DNA from: CAZCVI01 sp964502145
GTDB taxonomy: Bacteria; Acidobacteriota; Aminicenantia; UBA2199
NCBI GenBank assembly: GCA_964502145.1
Contig: CAZCVI010000036.1
Coordinates: 1-64,000 of the forward strand
Direction of reading: 5' to 3'
DNA length: 64,000 nt
Of this stretch, positions 26,272 to 34,047 are shown in pieces. The first letter of the stretch is position 1. Each line of letters begins with the position of its first letter. The notes under the pieces were generated by a model. It did not search any database, was not told the DNA's origin, and worked only from the letters and a program-made list of their open reading frames with translations. The position numbers and the translations under genes are program-made.

Positions 26272-26286
26272 TTTCCTAACAATTGC

Positions 26287-26322
26287 CGGGTAATGACCGC
26301 ATGATGGTGCGGTGATTACCCG
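26287..26322. terminator. Strong hairpin between receiver gene and valS
   Basis: CGGGTAAT-G-ACCGCA is inverted as TGCGGT-G-ATTACCCG: a 14-bp stem with one mismatch and a six-base loop. It starts 15 bp after the receiver-protein stop and lies ~100 bp before valS. There is no T-run, so it could be an mRNA-stability hairpin or a leader element of valS as well as a terminator. Confidence 0.6.
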
Positions 26323-26422
26323 AAGATTGCTTTAAAACAATGGCGTTAAGATAAAAAAAGAAAAGAAAGAAATTTAGACGTAAATTTGCATAAAAATATA
26401 ATACTGAATCGGAGTTTAAAAC

Positions 26423-29074
26423 GTGAACGAAATATCTATGGAAAAAGCGTATAATCATACGGATACCGAGAAAACTTGGTACGACATCTGGACAAAAAAC
26501 GGGTTATTTATTGCCAACAATGAATCTAAAGAGGGGACTGGGGCACCTTTTTCCATGATCTTACCGCCCCCCAATGTCACGGGCACGCTGCACATGGGGC
26601 ATGCACTGACATTTACTATACCGGATATCATTATCCGCAGAAAAAAGATGCAGGGGTTTAACACGCTGTGGCTACCGGGTCTGGACCATGCGGGAATTGC
26701 CACGCAAATGGTAGTGGAAAAGAATCTGAAACAAGAAAAAGGGCTGACCAAAGAAGACGTGGGCAGGGAAAAGTTTCTGGAAATGGTCTGGGCATGGAAA
26801 GAGAAATCGGAAAACCGTATCATCGAACAATTGAACACGTTAGGATTGTCCCTGGATTGGAGCCGCAAAAAATTTACACTGAGCCCGGAAATGTCCAAGG
26901 TAGTGACCCAGGTGTTCGTGCAATTATATAATGAGGGCGAGATTTACCAGGGTACTTATATGGTAAATAATTGTCCTTCCTGCAAAACGGTGCTTTCGGA
27001 TCTTGAAGTGGAACATAAAGAATTAGTGGGAAAACTGACTTACATCAAATATCCACTGAAAAATAGCGAAAAGCAGGAAAAATATATTGTTGTCGCCACG
27101 ACGCGCCCGGAAACGATGTTGGGCGATGTGGCAGTAGCGGTAAACCCGGATGATGAGCGCTATAAACATCTGATTGGCGAGGAATTAGTGCTGCCGCTCA
27201 CGGGGCGAACTATCCCTATTATCGCGGATGAGGATGTGAGCAAAGAGTTTGGCACTGGCGGGGTTAAGATTACGCCGGCTCATGATCCAGTGGATTTTAA
27301 TATTGCCATGCGACACCATCTGCCGCAAATTGTGGTCATTGATAATCTGGCGCGAATGACAAACGAAGTGCCAGAGAAATACCGGGGACTGGACCGCTTG
27401 GAATGCCGCAAACAAGTTGTGGCGGATTTACAAACCCTTGATCTGATCCTAAAAATTGAAGATTATACGCATAATGTGGGCCACTGCCAACGCTGCGAAA
27501 CAATGGTTGAACCGGTGGTGTCCAAACAGTGGTTCCTAAAAACAAAACGCATTGCCAAACCTGCTATTGACGCGGTAGAACAAGGCGATATCACGTTTGT
27601 TCCTGAAAAATGGAAGAAGGTTTATTTCGGTTGGATGTATAATATTCAAGATTGGTGTATTTCCCGGCAATTATGGTGGGGACATCGTATCCCTGCTTAT
27701 ACTTGCAGTGCTTGTAATCATTTGATGGTGGCAGAGGAGAAACCGGAAACCTGTATAAAATGCGGGAACACGACTATTGTGCAGGACCCCGATGTGTTGG
27801 ATACCTGGTTTTCGTCCGCGTTGTGGCCGTTTACTACGCTGGGCTGGCAGGATAATGCCAAGGATTTTGCTTGTTTTTATCCGACCTCGTTGATGGCGAC
27901 TGCTTTTGATATTATCTTTTTCTGGGTCGCGCGGATGGTGATGATGGGGTTGCATTTTGGCAAAAAGATTCCTTTTAACGAGGTGTTGATCAACGGTTTG
28001 ATCCGCGACGAGAAGGGCCAGAAAATGAGCAAGACCAAAAATAACGTGGTGGACCCGTTGGATGTCATCGCGGAGTATGGCGCGGATGCGTTGCGTTTTA
28101 CACTGGCTATTCAGGCTGTGCCGGGCATGGATATCGCGCTATCACTGAGCCGGGTGAAAGGATACAAAGGGTTTGCCAATAAATTATGGAATGCGTCCCG
28201 TTATGTGCTGATGAATTTGCAGGGTGATGAGGATTATAATATTGATTATACTAAATTAACGGATACGGATAAATGGATTCTGCACGCGCTGAATAACACG
28301 GTGGAGAAAGTAAACGAGATGATGGACAGTTACAGGTTGAATGAGGCTTCGGATCAGATATATCACTTTATCTGGCATGAATATTGCGACTGGTACTTGG
28401 AATTCTCGAAAAGCGACAGTGATAATCTGGATACGCGCAAAGTGTTAAAATATACGCTCTATACCTTGTTGCAATTGCTCCATCCGTTTATGCCCTTTAT
28501 CACGGAGGAAATTTATCAGAAGATACGGAGTGCTACTGAGCAGCCGTTCTTATTGCAAACGAAATACCCGCAATTCCACAGTCATCTGGTATTTATCGCG
28601 GAATACACGGGTGTGGAGGCATTAAAAAAGGTAATCAATGAAGCACGAAAAACGCGCACGGAAAACCAGATCGATCCTAACCGCCGGATTTCTATTTATC
28701 TTAAATCAGAATCAGAGAAAGAACGTGTGGCCTTGAACCGTAACCTCAAGTATTTTGACTTTTTAACCCGCAGCACTAAAACTGAGATCGTTTTGGATTT
28801 TTCCACGGTCAGCAAGGGGTTCCGTGGCGTTTGTTTGAACTGGGAAATCTTGTTACCTTTCGATAGCGACGAAGACCGCTTGAACGAGTTGTCCCGCTTG
28901 AAAAAAGAGTATGACAAGATGGAGAAACAAATTTTAAGTCTGGAACAAAAACTCGACAATAAAGGTTTCGTGGACAAAGCACCAGCAGAAGTGGTGAGCA
29001 ATTTTAAGAAGAATCTCCAGGAGAACATGGATAAGCGGGACAAAATCCGTAAAACTATCGACGATCTGTCCTAG
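26423..29074 (+). CDS. valS: Valine--tRNA ligase
   Basis: An 883-residue class I aminoacyl-tRNA synthetase. HIGH motif variant 'PPPNVTGTLHMGHALTFTIP' (~residue 45-65), editing-domain block 'VVATTRPETMLGDVAVAVNP', 'GGVKITPAHDPVDFNIAMRH', KMSKS variant GQKMSKTKNNVVDP (~530), and a C-terminal coiled coil 'RLNELSRLKKEYDKMEKQIL'. The GTG at 26423 has GGAG eight bases upstream; the ATG at 26438 has no ribosome binding site. Ile and Leu enzymes are excluded by the coiled-coil arm and overall length. Confidence 0.96.
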   Translation: MNEISMEKAYNHTDTEKTWYDIWTKNGLFIANNESKEGTGAPFSMILPPPNVTGTLHMGHALTFTIPDIIIRRKKMQGFNTLWLPGLDHAGIATQMVVEKNLKQEKGLTKEDVGREKFLEMVWAWKEKSENRIIEQLNTLGLSLDWSRKKFTLSPEMSKVVTQVFVQLYNEGEIYQGTYMVNNCPSCKTVLSDLEVEHKELVGKLTYIKYPLKNSEKQEKYIVVATTRPETMLGDVAVAVNPDDERYKHLIGEELVLPLTGRTIPIIADEDVSKEFGTGGVKITPAHDPVDFNIAMRHHLPQIVVIDNLARMTNEVPEKYRGLDRLECRKQVVADLQTLDLILKIEDYTHNVGHCQRCETMVEPVVSKQWFLKTKRIAKPAIDAVEQGDITFVPEKWKKVYFGWMYNIQDWCISRQLWWGHRIPAYTCSACNHLMVAEEKPETCIKCGNTTIVQDPDVLDTWFSSALWPFTTLGWQDNAKDFACFYPTSLMATAFDIIFFWVARMVMMGLHFGKKIPFNEVLINGLIRDEKGQKMSKTKNNVVDPLDVIAEYGADALRFTLAIQAVPGMDIALSLSRVKGYKGFANKLWNASRYVLMNLQGDEDYNIDYTKLTDTDKWILHALNNTVEKVNEMMDSYRLNEASDQIYHFIWHEYCDWYLEFSKSDSDNLDTRKVLKYTLYTLLQLLHPFMPFITEEIYQKIRSATEQPFLLQTKYPQFHSHLVFIAEYTGVEALKKVINEARKTRTENQIDPNRRISIYLKSESEKERVALNRNLKYFDFLTRSTKTEIVLDFSTVSKGFRGVCLNWEILLPFDSDEDRLNELSRLKKEYDKMEKQILSLEQKLDNKGFVDKAPAEVVSNFKKNLQENMDKRDKIRKTIDDLS

Positions 29075-29085
29075 GAGCACTAGGT

Positions 29086-29853
29086 ATGGCGTATGGCGTG
29101 AACCATGGTTATCCTCCGGGTTTAAAAATTATTGAACTGGAGAGTTGCCAGTCGACGAATAGTTATCTGAAAGAGAATTATGGGCACGTGAAGTTTCAAT
29201 GGCCGGTTCTGGTGACTGCTAAACACCAGACTGGCGGACGGGGTCGTGACCAACGCGTTTGGTTTTCGCCTGAAGGGAAGGGGTTGTATTCCTCTTTTGG
29301 TTTCGAACTGCCAAGGGTGGATACGTTGCACCTGCTGCCATTGGTGGCGGGAATCGCTATCATTCAAACCTTGATGAAGTTAACTGGTCTTACTTTTGAT
29401 TTGAAATGGCCTAACGATGTACTGTATAAAGGAAAAAAAATCGCTGGTATTCTGATTGAAAATAGTATTGGTGACGGACACGCGTTTTGTGTGGTGGGAA
29501 TGGGTATCAACTTAAACCAGATGGTCTCGGATTTCCCCGGGGAGTTGGTCAATCGTGCTGTATCGTTGAAGATGATTGCGGCGGAGGCTTATTCTTTTAA
29601 GGATATCAATCCTTTGTTAGCCACTCTATTTTGGGAATGGTTGGATAAGCTGCAGAACAATGCCCATCATCTGATCATCCAAACGGTTAATCGGTACAGT
29701 GGTTATTTTATGGAGCAGCCTATTTCCTTTCACCAGCCACCGGGGGAAAGGGTTGTGAAGGGAATTTTTAAGGGCATCAATGCTGACGGTGGATTAATCT
29801 TAGGAAATAGTGATGGCAGTCTGACGATTTATTACGCGGGTGAGATCAGGTAA
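29086..29853 (+). CDS. birA: Biotin--[acetyl-CoA-carboxylase] ligase
   Basis: A 255-residue enzyme that makes biotinyl-AMP and transfers biotin to carboxyl-carrier proteins. Visible are 'LESCQSTNSYLKENY', the biotinyl-AMP loop 'QTGGRGRDQRVWFSPEGKGL', the catalytic 'LKWPNDVLYKGKKIAGILIE', FCVVGMGINLNQ and a small C-terminal SH3-like domain (ERVVKGIFKGINADGGLILG). There is no N-terminal HTH, so it is a monofunctional ligase and not a repressor. AGGAG lies eight bases before the ATG. It starts 11 bp after valS, so co-transcription is likely. Confidence 0.94.
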   Translation: MAYGVNHGYPPGLKIIELESCQSTNSYLKENYGHVKFQWPVLVTAKHQTGGRGRDQRVWFSPEGKGLYSSFGFELPRVDTLHLLPLVAGIAIIQTLMKLTGLTFDLKWPNDVLYKGKKIAGILIENSIGDGHAFCVVGMGINLNQMVSDFPGELVNRAVSLKMIAAEAYSFKDINPLLATLFWEWLDKLQNNAHHLIIQTVNRYSGYFMEQPISFHQPPGERVVKGIFKGINADGGLILGNSDGSLTIYYAGEIR

Positions 29854-29910
29854 ATTATGACATCTTTTTTCTAGAAAGGATGAGTGCATTGGATATGTCT
29901 TTAAAATGAA

Positions 29911-30024
29911 TGGACGATATGGACTTAGTGGACGATATGGACGACATGGAGCAAAAACAAACGCATTTTTTTGTCCATATCGTCCACTAAGTCCATATCG
30001 TCCATATCGTCCATAACATTTTAG
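29911..30024. repeat. Palindromic 9-bp-unit element B (TGGAC type)
   Basis: TGGAC at 29911, 29920, 29929 and 29938 (with TGGAG at 29947) faces GTCCA at 29973, 29982, 29991, 30000 and 30009. The spacers GATA, TTAG, GATA and TATC, CTAA, TATC are exact complements, giving a 32-bp perfect stem. The right side keeps 'ttagaaacttgg', a degenerate form of the family's terminal repeat. It lies between two plus-strand genes, so it may be transcribed. Confidence 0.88.
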
Positions 30025-30049
30025 AAACTTGGAAAAGGAGGTAAATAAA

Positions 30050-30304
30050 ATGAGGGAAGAGTTGTTTTGGGACAGGGACAAGGTTTCGCCTGAAATTGAA
30101 ATTGAACGGGCGATCAATTTTGGCGGGTTTGATTTTATTGCAGAAGTGCAGCAAAAATACGGCATGGATAAATTCAAGGAAGTACTCCTTACTAATCGGA
30201 ACCTGAGCAGAAAGGCAGTCAATTACTGGTGTCTACAATTAAAAATCGATAAAGCCAATACTAAAACATACCAAAACACGCCTATCTGGTCACCTTTCCG
30301 ATAA
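30050..30304 (+). CDS. DUF6922-like small protein (possible orphan antitoxin)
   Basis: An 84-residue protein; the ATG at 30050 has AGGAGG nine bases upstream, and a 7-residue in-frame extension is rejected. It opens REELFWDRDKVSPEIEIERA and carries 'FKEVLLTNRNLSRKAVNYWC', matching the pattern I recall for DUF6922 proteins (LFWD..., RNLS.KT.N.W). Such genes commonly lie just before an AbiEii-type nucleotidyltransferase. No such partner follows; the next gene is convergent. A palindromic element sits directly upstream. Confidence 0.6.
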   Translation: MREELFWDRDKVSPEIEIERAINFGGFDFIAEVQQKYGMDKFKEVLLTNRNLSRKAVNYWCLQLKIDKANTKTYQNTPIWSPFR

Positions 30305-30331
30305 GCGGAAAAAGAGTGGGACCAAATCCCT

Positions 30332-31120
30332 CTAAATCATTAGGTAATGGGTTAAGGCACGATACAGGACGGCGTCATTGACGTCATTGGCGTCCAGTAA
30401 TTGCAGATGCTTTTGAATGATCGCGGTTTCCTTGCGTTTGCAGGGACCAGTCAGCGACGCGTCTACACCGTTGACGCGGACATTTTCTAACGTGCGGTAA
30501 ATCAAAGGCAAAAGCATGTGAATATCGGCTGGTGGCGAAATGGTGTCGGTTTTTTGCAGTTGGCGTTCTGCCAGTTTTAAGATGGATATCAGAAAGTTTG
30601 AAGCGGCTACAGCAGCCATGTGAAAATAAACTTTTTTGTCTTTCGCTACTTTAACTAGGTTCGCTGCCAATGAAGTGGCCATTTCTTGCGCCAGTATGAG
30701 CGCTTCAGGGTCACCTTCGGCCAGGAAATAAATTCCGGCAAAAACATCTGCCGGGGTATCCATGTTAAACGAGGAGAAGGTTTGTAAGGGCGAGAATGAG
30801 GCCACTTGGGCCCCTTTCTCTCTTAAAAGAGCCAATGAATCGGAAGTGAGCGCATTGGCCGTGTGAAAAACAATTTTTCCGTTCAGATCGGAGGCCTCAT
30901 GCAGAACGTTGACGACCTCTGGAATCTTGGATTCCTGCGTAGCGATCACAATAAAATCTGAATGCGCTACCATATGCTCCGTATTCTCGCTGATTGCACC
31001 TGGGAACAGACCATACTTTGATTTTTTATAAATAGTAGTCAACCCATAACCCCGCGCTACCAGGGCGTAGATCAAATGTGTGCCCAGGTTTCCTGCTCCG
31101 ATTACAGAGAAGTGTTTCAT
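30332..31120 (-). CDS. Rossmann-like/DUF2520 oxidoreductase-type protein
   Basis: About 262 residues from ATG 31120 (a TTG start at 31150 would add ten). The N-terminal dinucleotide-binding fold reads 'MKHFSVIGAGNLGTHLIYAL' (G-x-G-x-x-G). It is followed by 'HSDFIVIATQESKIPEVVNV' and HTANALTSDSL. The C-terminal helical DUF2520 half has 'KKVYFHMAAVAASNFLISIL', 'LPLIYRTLENVRVNG' and 'ALTGP'-like residues (ASLTGPCKRKE). The family pairs a ketopantoate-reductase-like domain with DUF2520; the substrate is unknown. It is the last of a tight minus-strand housekeeping run (murA-HIT-MBL-NYN-this). Confidence 0.85.
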   Translation of the reverse strand: MKHFSVIGAGNLGTHLIYALVARGYGLTTIYKKSKYGLFPGAISENTEHMVAHSDFIVIATQESKIPEVVNVLHEASDLNGKIVFHTANALTSDSLALLREKGAQVASFSPLQTFSSFNMDTPADVFAGIYFLAEGDPEALILAQEMATSLAANLVKVAKDKKVYFHMAAVAASNFLISILKLAERQLQKTDTISPPADIHMLLPLIYRTLENVRVNGVDASLTGPCKRKETAIIQKHLQLLDANDVNDAVLYRALTHYLMI

Positions 31121-31154
31121 TTTTAGGTCCCACGCATCCGCTGGGAACAATGAC

Positions 31155-31628
31155 TCAATCCTCGAAGATTTTCATCCATTGGTCTATTTCCCCATCGGAT
31201 AATTCCGTGTCAATGCGTTTCTTGGATTCTTCTACTTTACCGGAGACACGCGAGAAGCGTTTTAACTCGAAATAGAATTCAATCGAGTTAATGGTTTTCG
31301 CACCTTTTTTTTTCGCAAACGTTTTTAACTCGCGGTCAGAAGAGACCAAGGTCACGTCTTTGAAATAGTGGAAACCATCCAGGATTCTTTTTATTTCGTC
31401 ATCGGCAGAAATACCATATTGGGGATAACGAACACAGAATTTTGAACTGATGTCTTCCCGTTGCAGACCGCTTTGGGTTTCCCCGTCAAAAACCAGCGTG
31501 ACATTGCTATGCTTATTTTCCTGAAATTTTTTGACAATAAAAATAAGCTTTTCCCGTGCTTCAGGATCATCCAAGGCAATATCGGGGGAACTTCCAATCA
31601 AGTTGTCACCATCTATGATATAAGGCAT
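31155..31628 (-). CDS. NYN-domain (YacP-like) ribonuclease
   Basis: A 157-residue protein. 'YIIDGDNLIGSSPDIALDDP', TLVFDGETQ, 'YGISADDEIKRILDGF' and 'VTLVSSDRELKTFAKKKGAK' give the four conserved acidic positions of the PIN-like NYN/YacP fold, so RNA cleavage is predicted. The short basic and acidic tail may bind a partner. Its ATG follows the stop of the MBL-fold gene with no gap (TAAATG), so the two are translationally coupled. Confidence 0.85.
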   Translation of the reverse strand: MPYIIDGDNLIGSSPDIALDDPEAREKLIFIVKKFQENKHSNVTLVFDGETQSGLQREDISSKFCVRYPQYGISADDEIKRILDGFHYFKDVTLVSSDRELKTFAKKKGAKTINSIEFYFELKRFSRVSGKVEESKKRIDTELSDGEIDQWMKIFED

Positions 31629-32285
31629 TTATAACTCGATAAACTCCCCGGGTTTAAGTATGATCACTTGGCTTTTATTGCCCACCAGTTTTTTAAATTC
31701 TTCGGGGGAACTGTTGATAGCCGGGAAGGTATTGTAATGGAAGGGGACAACCTTGGGGACCTTTAGCAGTTCCACGGCTTTGGCAGCCAGTCTGGGACCC
31801 ATGTTGAATCTACCATCAATAGGCAGGAACGCGACATCCGGCGTATACATCTCACCAATTAACTGCATTTCAAGAGTCAGACCCGTATCGCCTGCATGGT
31901 ACACTTTTTTGCCGTCCATTTCCACTACTACGCCGGTAGCAGTACCACCCAGGCCAGCAGTATGAAACGCGGGAACGAGGGATATAGAAACACCGTTAAT
32001 GATAATAGTGCCTCCGATGTTCATGCCTTCCGCTTTGATGCCTTTGCTTGCTGCTACTTCTGCTATTTCAAAAATCGCTACCAGTGTGGCACCTGTTTTC
32101 TTGCATATTGCAAACCCATCGCCCAGATGATCGTCGTGATCGTGGGTGATGACTACTACATCGGCGTGACTCACATGGTCCATGGTGAGTTTGGCAACGG
32201 GATTCCCCGAAATAAAAGGATCAATATAAACGATTTTACTGCCCTCTAACTTTAAGGCTGAATGGCCAATCCAAGTTACTTTCAT
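31629..32285 (-). CDS. UPF0173-type metal-dependent hydrolase (MBL fold)
   Basis: A 218-residue metallo-beta-lactamase-fold protein. It has the metal motif VVITHDHDDHLGDGF (H-x-H-x-D-H), 'VSLVPAFHTAGLGGTATGVV', YHAGDTGLTLEM and the late His in KVVPFHYNTFPAI. The opening 'KVTWIGHSALKLEGSKIVYI' is the UPF0173 pattern. The substrate is unknown. It precedes the NYN RNase directly. Confidence 0.9.
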   Translation of the reverse strand: MKVTWIGHSALKLEGSKIVYIDPFISGNPVAKLTMDHVSHADVVVITHDHDDHLGDGFAICKKTGATLVAIFEIAEVAASKGIKAEGMNIGGTIIINGVSISLVPAFHTAGLGGTATGVVVEMDGKKVYHAGDTGLTLEMQLIGEMYTPDVAFLPIDGRFNMGPRLAAKAVELLKVPKVVPFHYNTFPAINSSPEEFKKLVGNKSQVIILKPGEFIEL

Positions 32286-32369
32286 TTTTTACTCCTTTCG
32301 TTTAAGACAGGCACAGGAGCCTGTCACTTATTATTTTATGGTAGGCACTGCGAGCCTGCCGCCACATGG

Positions 32370-32702
32370 TCATCCTGGAGGCCACGCCATAAATCGCCCG
32401 GCCAATAGATGCAAGTGGAGATGAAAAACAGATTGACCCGCCTCTCTGCCAGTATTGATGATCAACCTGTAATCCGTGCTGTGCAGTTTTTCCGCCACTT
32501 GTTTGGCCACGGTAAACAGATGTCCGATTAATCCCTCATCCGTGACTTCTTTAATGGATTGGAAGTGTTCCTTGGGGATGATCAGCACATGGACAGGAGC
32601 CTGGGGGTGAATATCTTTAAATGCCACGACGCGGTCATCTTCAAAAAGAAATGGCGTGTTTAATGTTCCCTCTGCTATTTTACAAAAGATACAATGGGTC
32701 AT
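32370..32702 (-). CDS. HIT-family nucleotide-binding protein
   Basis: A 110-residue histidine-triad protein (HINT-like), with the active-site motif QSVFHLHLHLLAG near the C-terminus and CIFCKIAEG near the start (zinc-type Cys pair). 'DIHPQAPVHVLIIPKEHFQS' is also standard. The ATG at 32702 has AAGGA upstream; a frame from 32729 would overlap murA and is rejected. Such proteins hydrolyse nucleoside phosphoramidates or related AMP adducts. Confidence 0.93.
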   Translation of the reverse strand: MTHCIFCKIAEGTLNTPFLFEDDRVVAFKDIHPQAPVHVLIIPKEHFQSIKEVTDEGLIGHLFTVAKQVAEKLHSTDYRLIINTGREAGQSVFHLHLHLLAGRFMAWPPG

Positions 32703-32712
32703 ATTTTTTTCC

Positions 32713-33990
32713 TTAGAGCAGTTTAACATCTGCGCCCAGTGCGATTAATTTCCCCGGCATATTTTCATAACCGCGAAACAGTTGATATGGGTTTTCCATA
32801 AACGATTCACCTGTAGCCACTAAACCGGCCAGAATCAATGCAGCAGAAGCACGTAAATCCGTGGCGCGAAGTGTAGTGCCAGTTAATGAGGTTTTGCCTG
32901 TGATGCGGGCGATATCACCTGCCACGACAATCTGCGCACCCATTTTATTGAGTTCACCCGCATGCTGGAAACGGTTGTTAAAAATATTCTCCTTGATTTG
33001 CGAAACACCCTCAACCTGGGTGAGCAGGGTAGTTAATTGGGCTTGCAAATCAGTGGGAAAGCCGGGATGGGGAAGTGTCTCCACAGATACCGGTTTAAAA
33101 AGGTCTTTCTTGATAATTGAAATGGAATTATTTACCGAATTGGTTTTAACACCGATTTGTTCCAGTACCTCCAGCAAGCTTTGAATATATTCAGGAACCG
33201 CGTTTTCAACAATAATATCATTTTCGCCCAGGCATCCTGCAATTACATAGGTGCCCATTTCGATCCGGTCAGGAATGATACGGTGTGTCGTGCCGGACAA
33301 CGATGTTTTACCGTGAACGATCAATGTATCACTATTTTTCCCTTGTATATCCGCGCCCATATCCATTAACAAATCGATCAAGTCGCCAATTTCTGGTTCA
33401 ATCGCGCAGTTTTGCAGTACTGTTGTTCCTTCAGCCAGAGTCGCCGCCATTAAAAGGTTTTCTGTACCTGTTACGCTTTTACTTGGGAACGTATAGTCTA
33501 TCGCTTGCAGTTGTTTTTCTGTCCGTGCGGTGATACGGTCTGGCGCTTCATCAATAATTGCCCCCATCTTTCGCAAGCCGTCTAAATGGTAGTTAATGTT
33601 GCGGTCACCAATCGGACAGCCTCCTGGCTGGGAGACTTCCGCAAAGCCATTTCTCGCTAGCAGTGGTCCCAGAATAAGAATAGACGCGCGCGACGATTCC
33701 GTGATTTCTTTCGGAACCAATGCCGATTTCACGCGGGGGATGGCGATATCCACGGTATTGCCATTAAAAAATCCCTCCGCGCCCAGGTTTTGCAGCGCAC
33801 GAAACATCACTTTGATGTCCTCTACTTGTGGTACGTCAGTAAAATAGAATTGACCATTGCTCAAAAGCACGGCTGCCAGTTCTGGAAGAGCCGCATTTTT
33901 AGCACCTGCAATCCTTACAGTGCCCGATAGCGTTTTCTTCCCGGTTATCATTATTTTTGTGTTTTTCATATTGCCCATTAGAGTAGTCAT
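32713..33990 (-). CDS. murA: UDP-N-acetylglucosamine 1-carboxyvinyltransferase
   Basis: A 425-residue enzyme for the first committed step of peptidoglycan synthesis (enolpyruvyl transfer to UDP-GlcNAc). The active-site Cys is in SQPGGCPIGDRNINYHLDGL (so fosfomycin binding is possible). Also present are 'GAKNAALPELAAVLLSNG', 'TGTENLLMAATLAEGTTVLQ', GFPTDLQAQ and 'LRASAALILAGLVATGES'. Starts at 33990, 33978 and 33969 are all possible; no strong ribosome binding site decides between them. It heads the minus-strand run. Confidence 0.95.
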   Translation of the reverse strand: MTTLMGNMKNTKIMITGKKTLSGTVRIAGAKNAALPELAAVLLSNGQFYFTDVPQVEDIKVMFRALQNLGAEGFFNGNTVDIAIPRVKSALVPKEITESSRASILILGPLLARNGFAEVSQPGGCPIGDRNINYHLDGLRKMGAIIDEAPDRITARTEKQLQAIDYTFPSKSVTGTENLLMAATLAEGTTVLQNCAIEPEIGDLIDLLMDMGADIQGKNSDTLIVHGKTSLSGTTHRIIPDRIEMGTYVIAGCLGENDIIVENAVPEYIQSLLEVLEQIGVKTNSVNNSISIIKKDLFKPVSVETLPHPGFPTDLQAQLTTLLTQVEGVSQIKENIFNNRFQHAGELNKMGAQIVVAGDIARITGKTSLTGTTLRATDLRASAALILAGLVATGESFMENPYQLFRGYENMPGKLIALGADVKLL

Positions 33991-34047
33991 TATATATACT
34001 TTTTACTTATTTTTCAAGATTTATTCACCAAAAAAAAACAATGGCAG

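Noticed and set aside
25505..26282. Long minus-strand frames opposite the receiver-protein gene (rich in Arg/Trp/Tyr or Gly/Thr)
   Set aside because: Shadows of the Pro/Val-repeat coding region; composition is the expected reverse-complement artefact.
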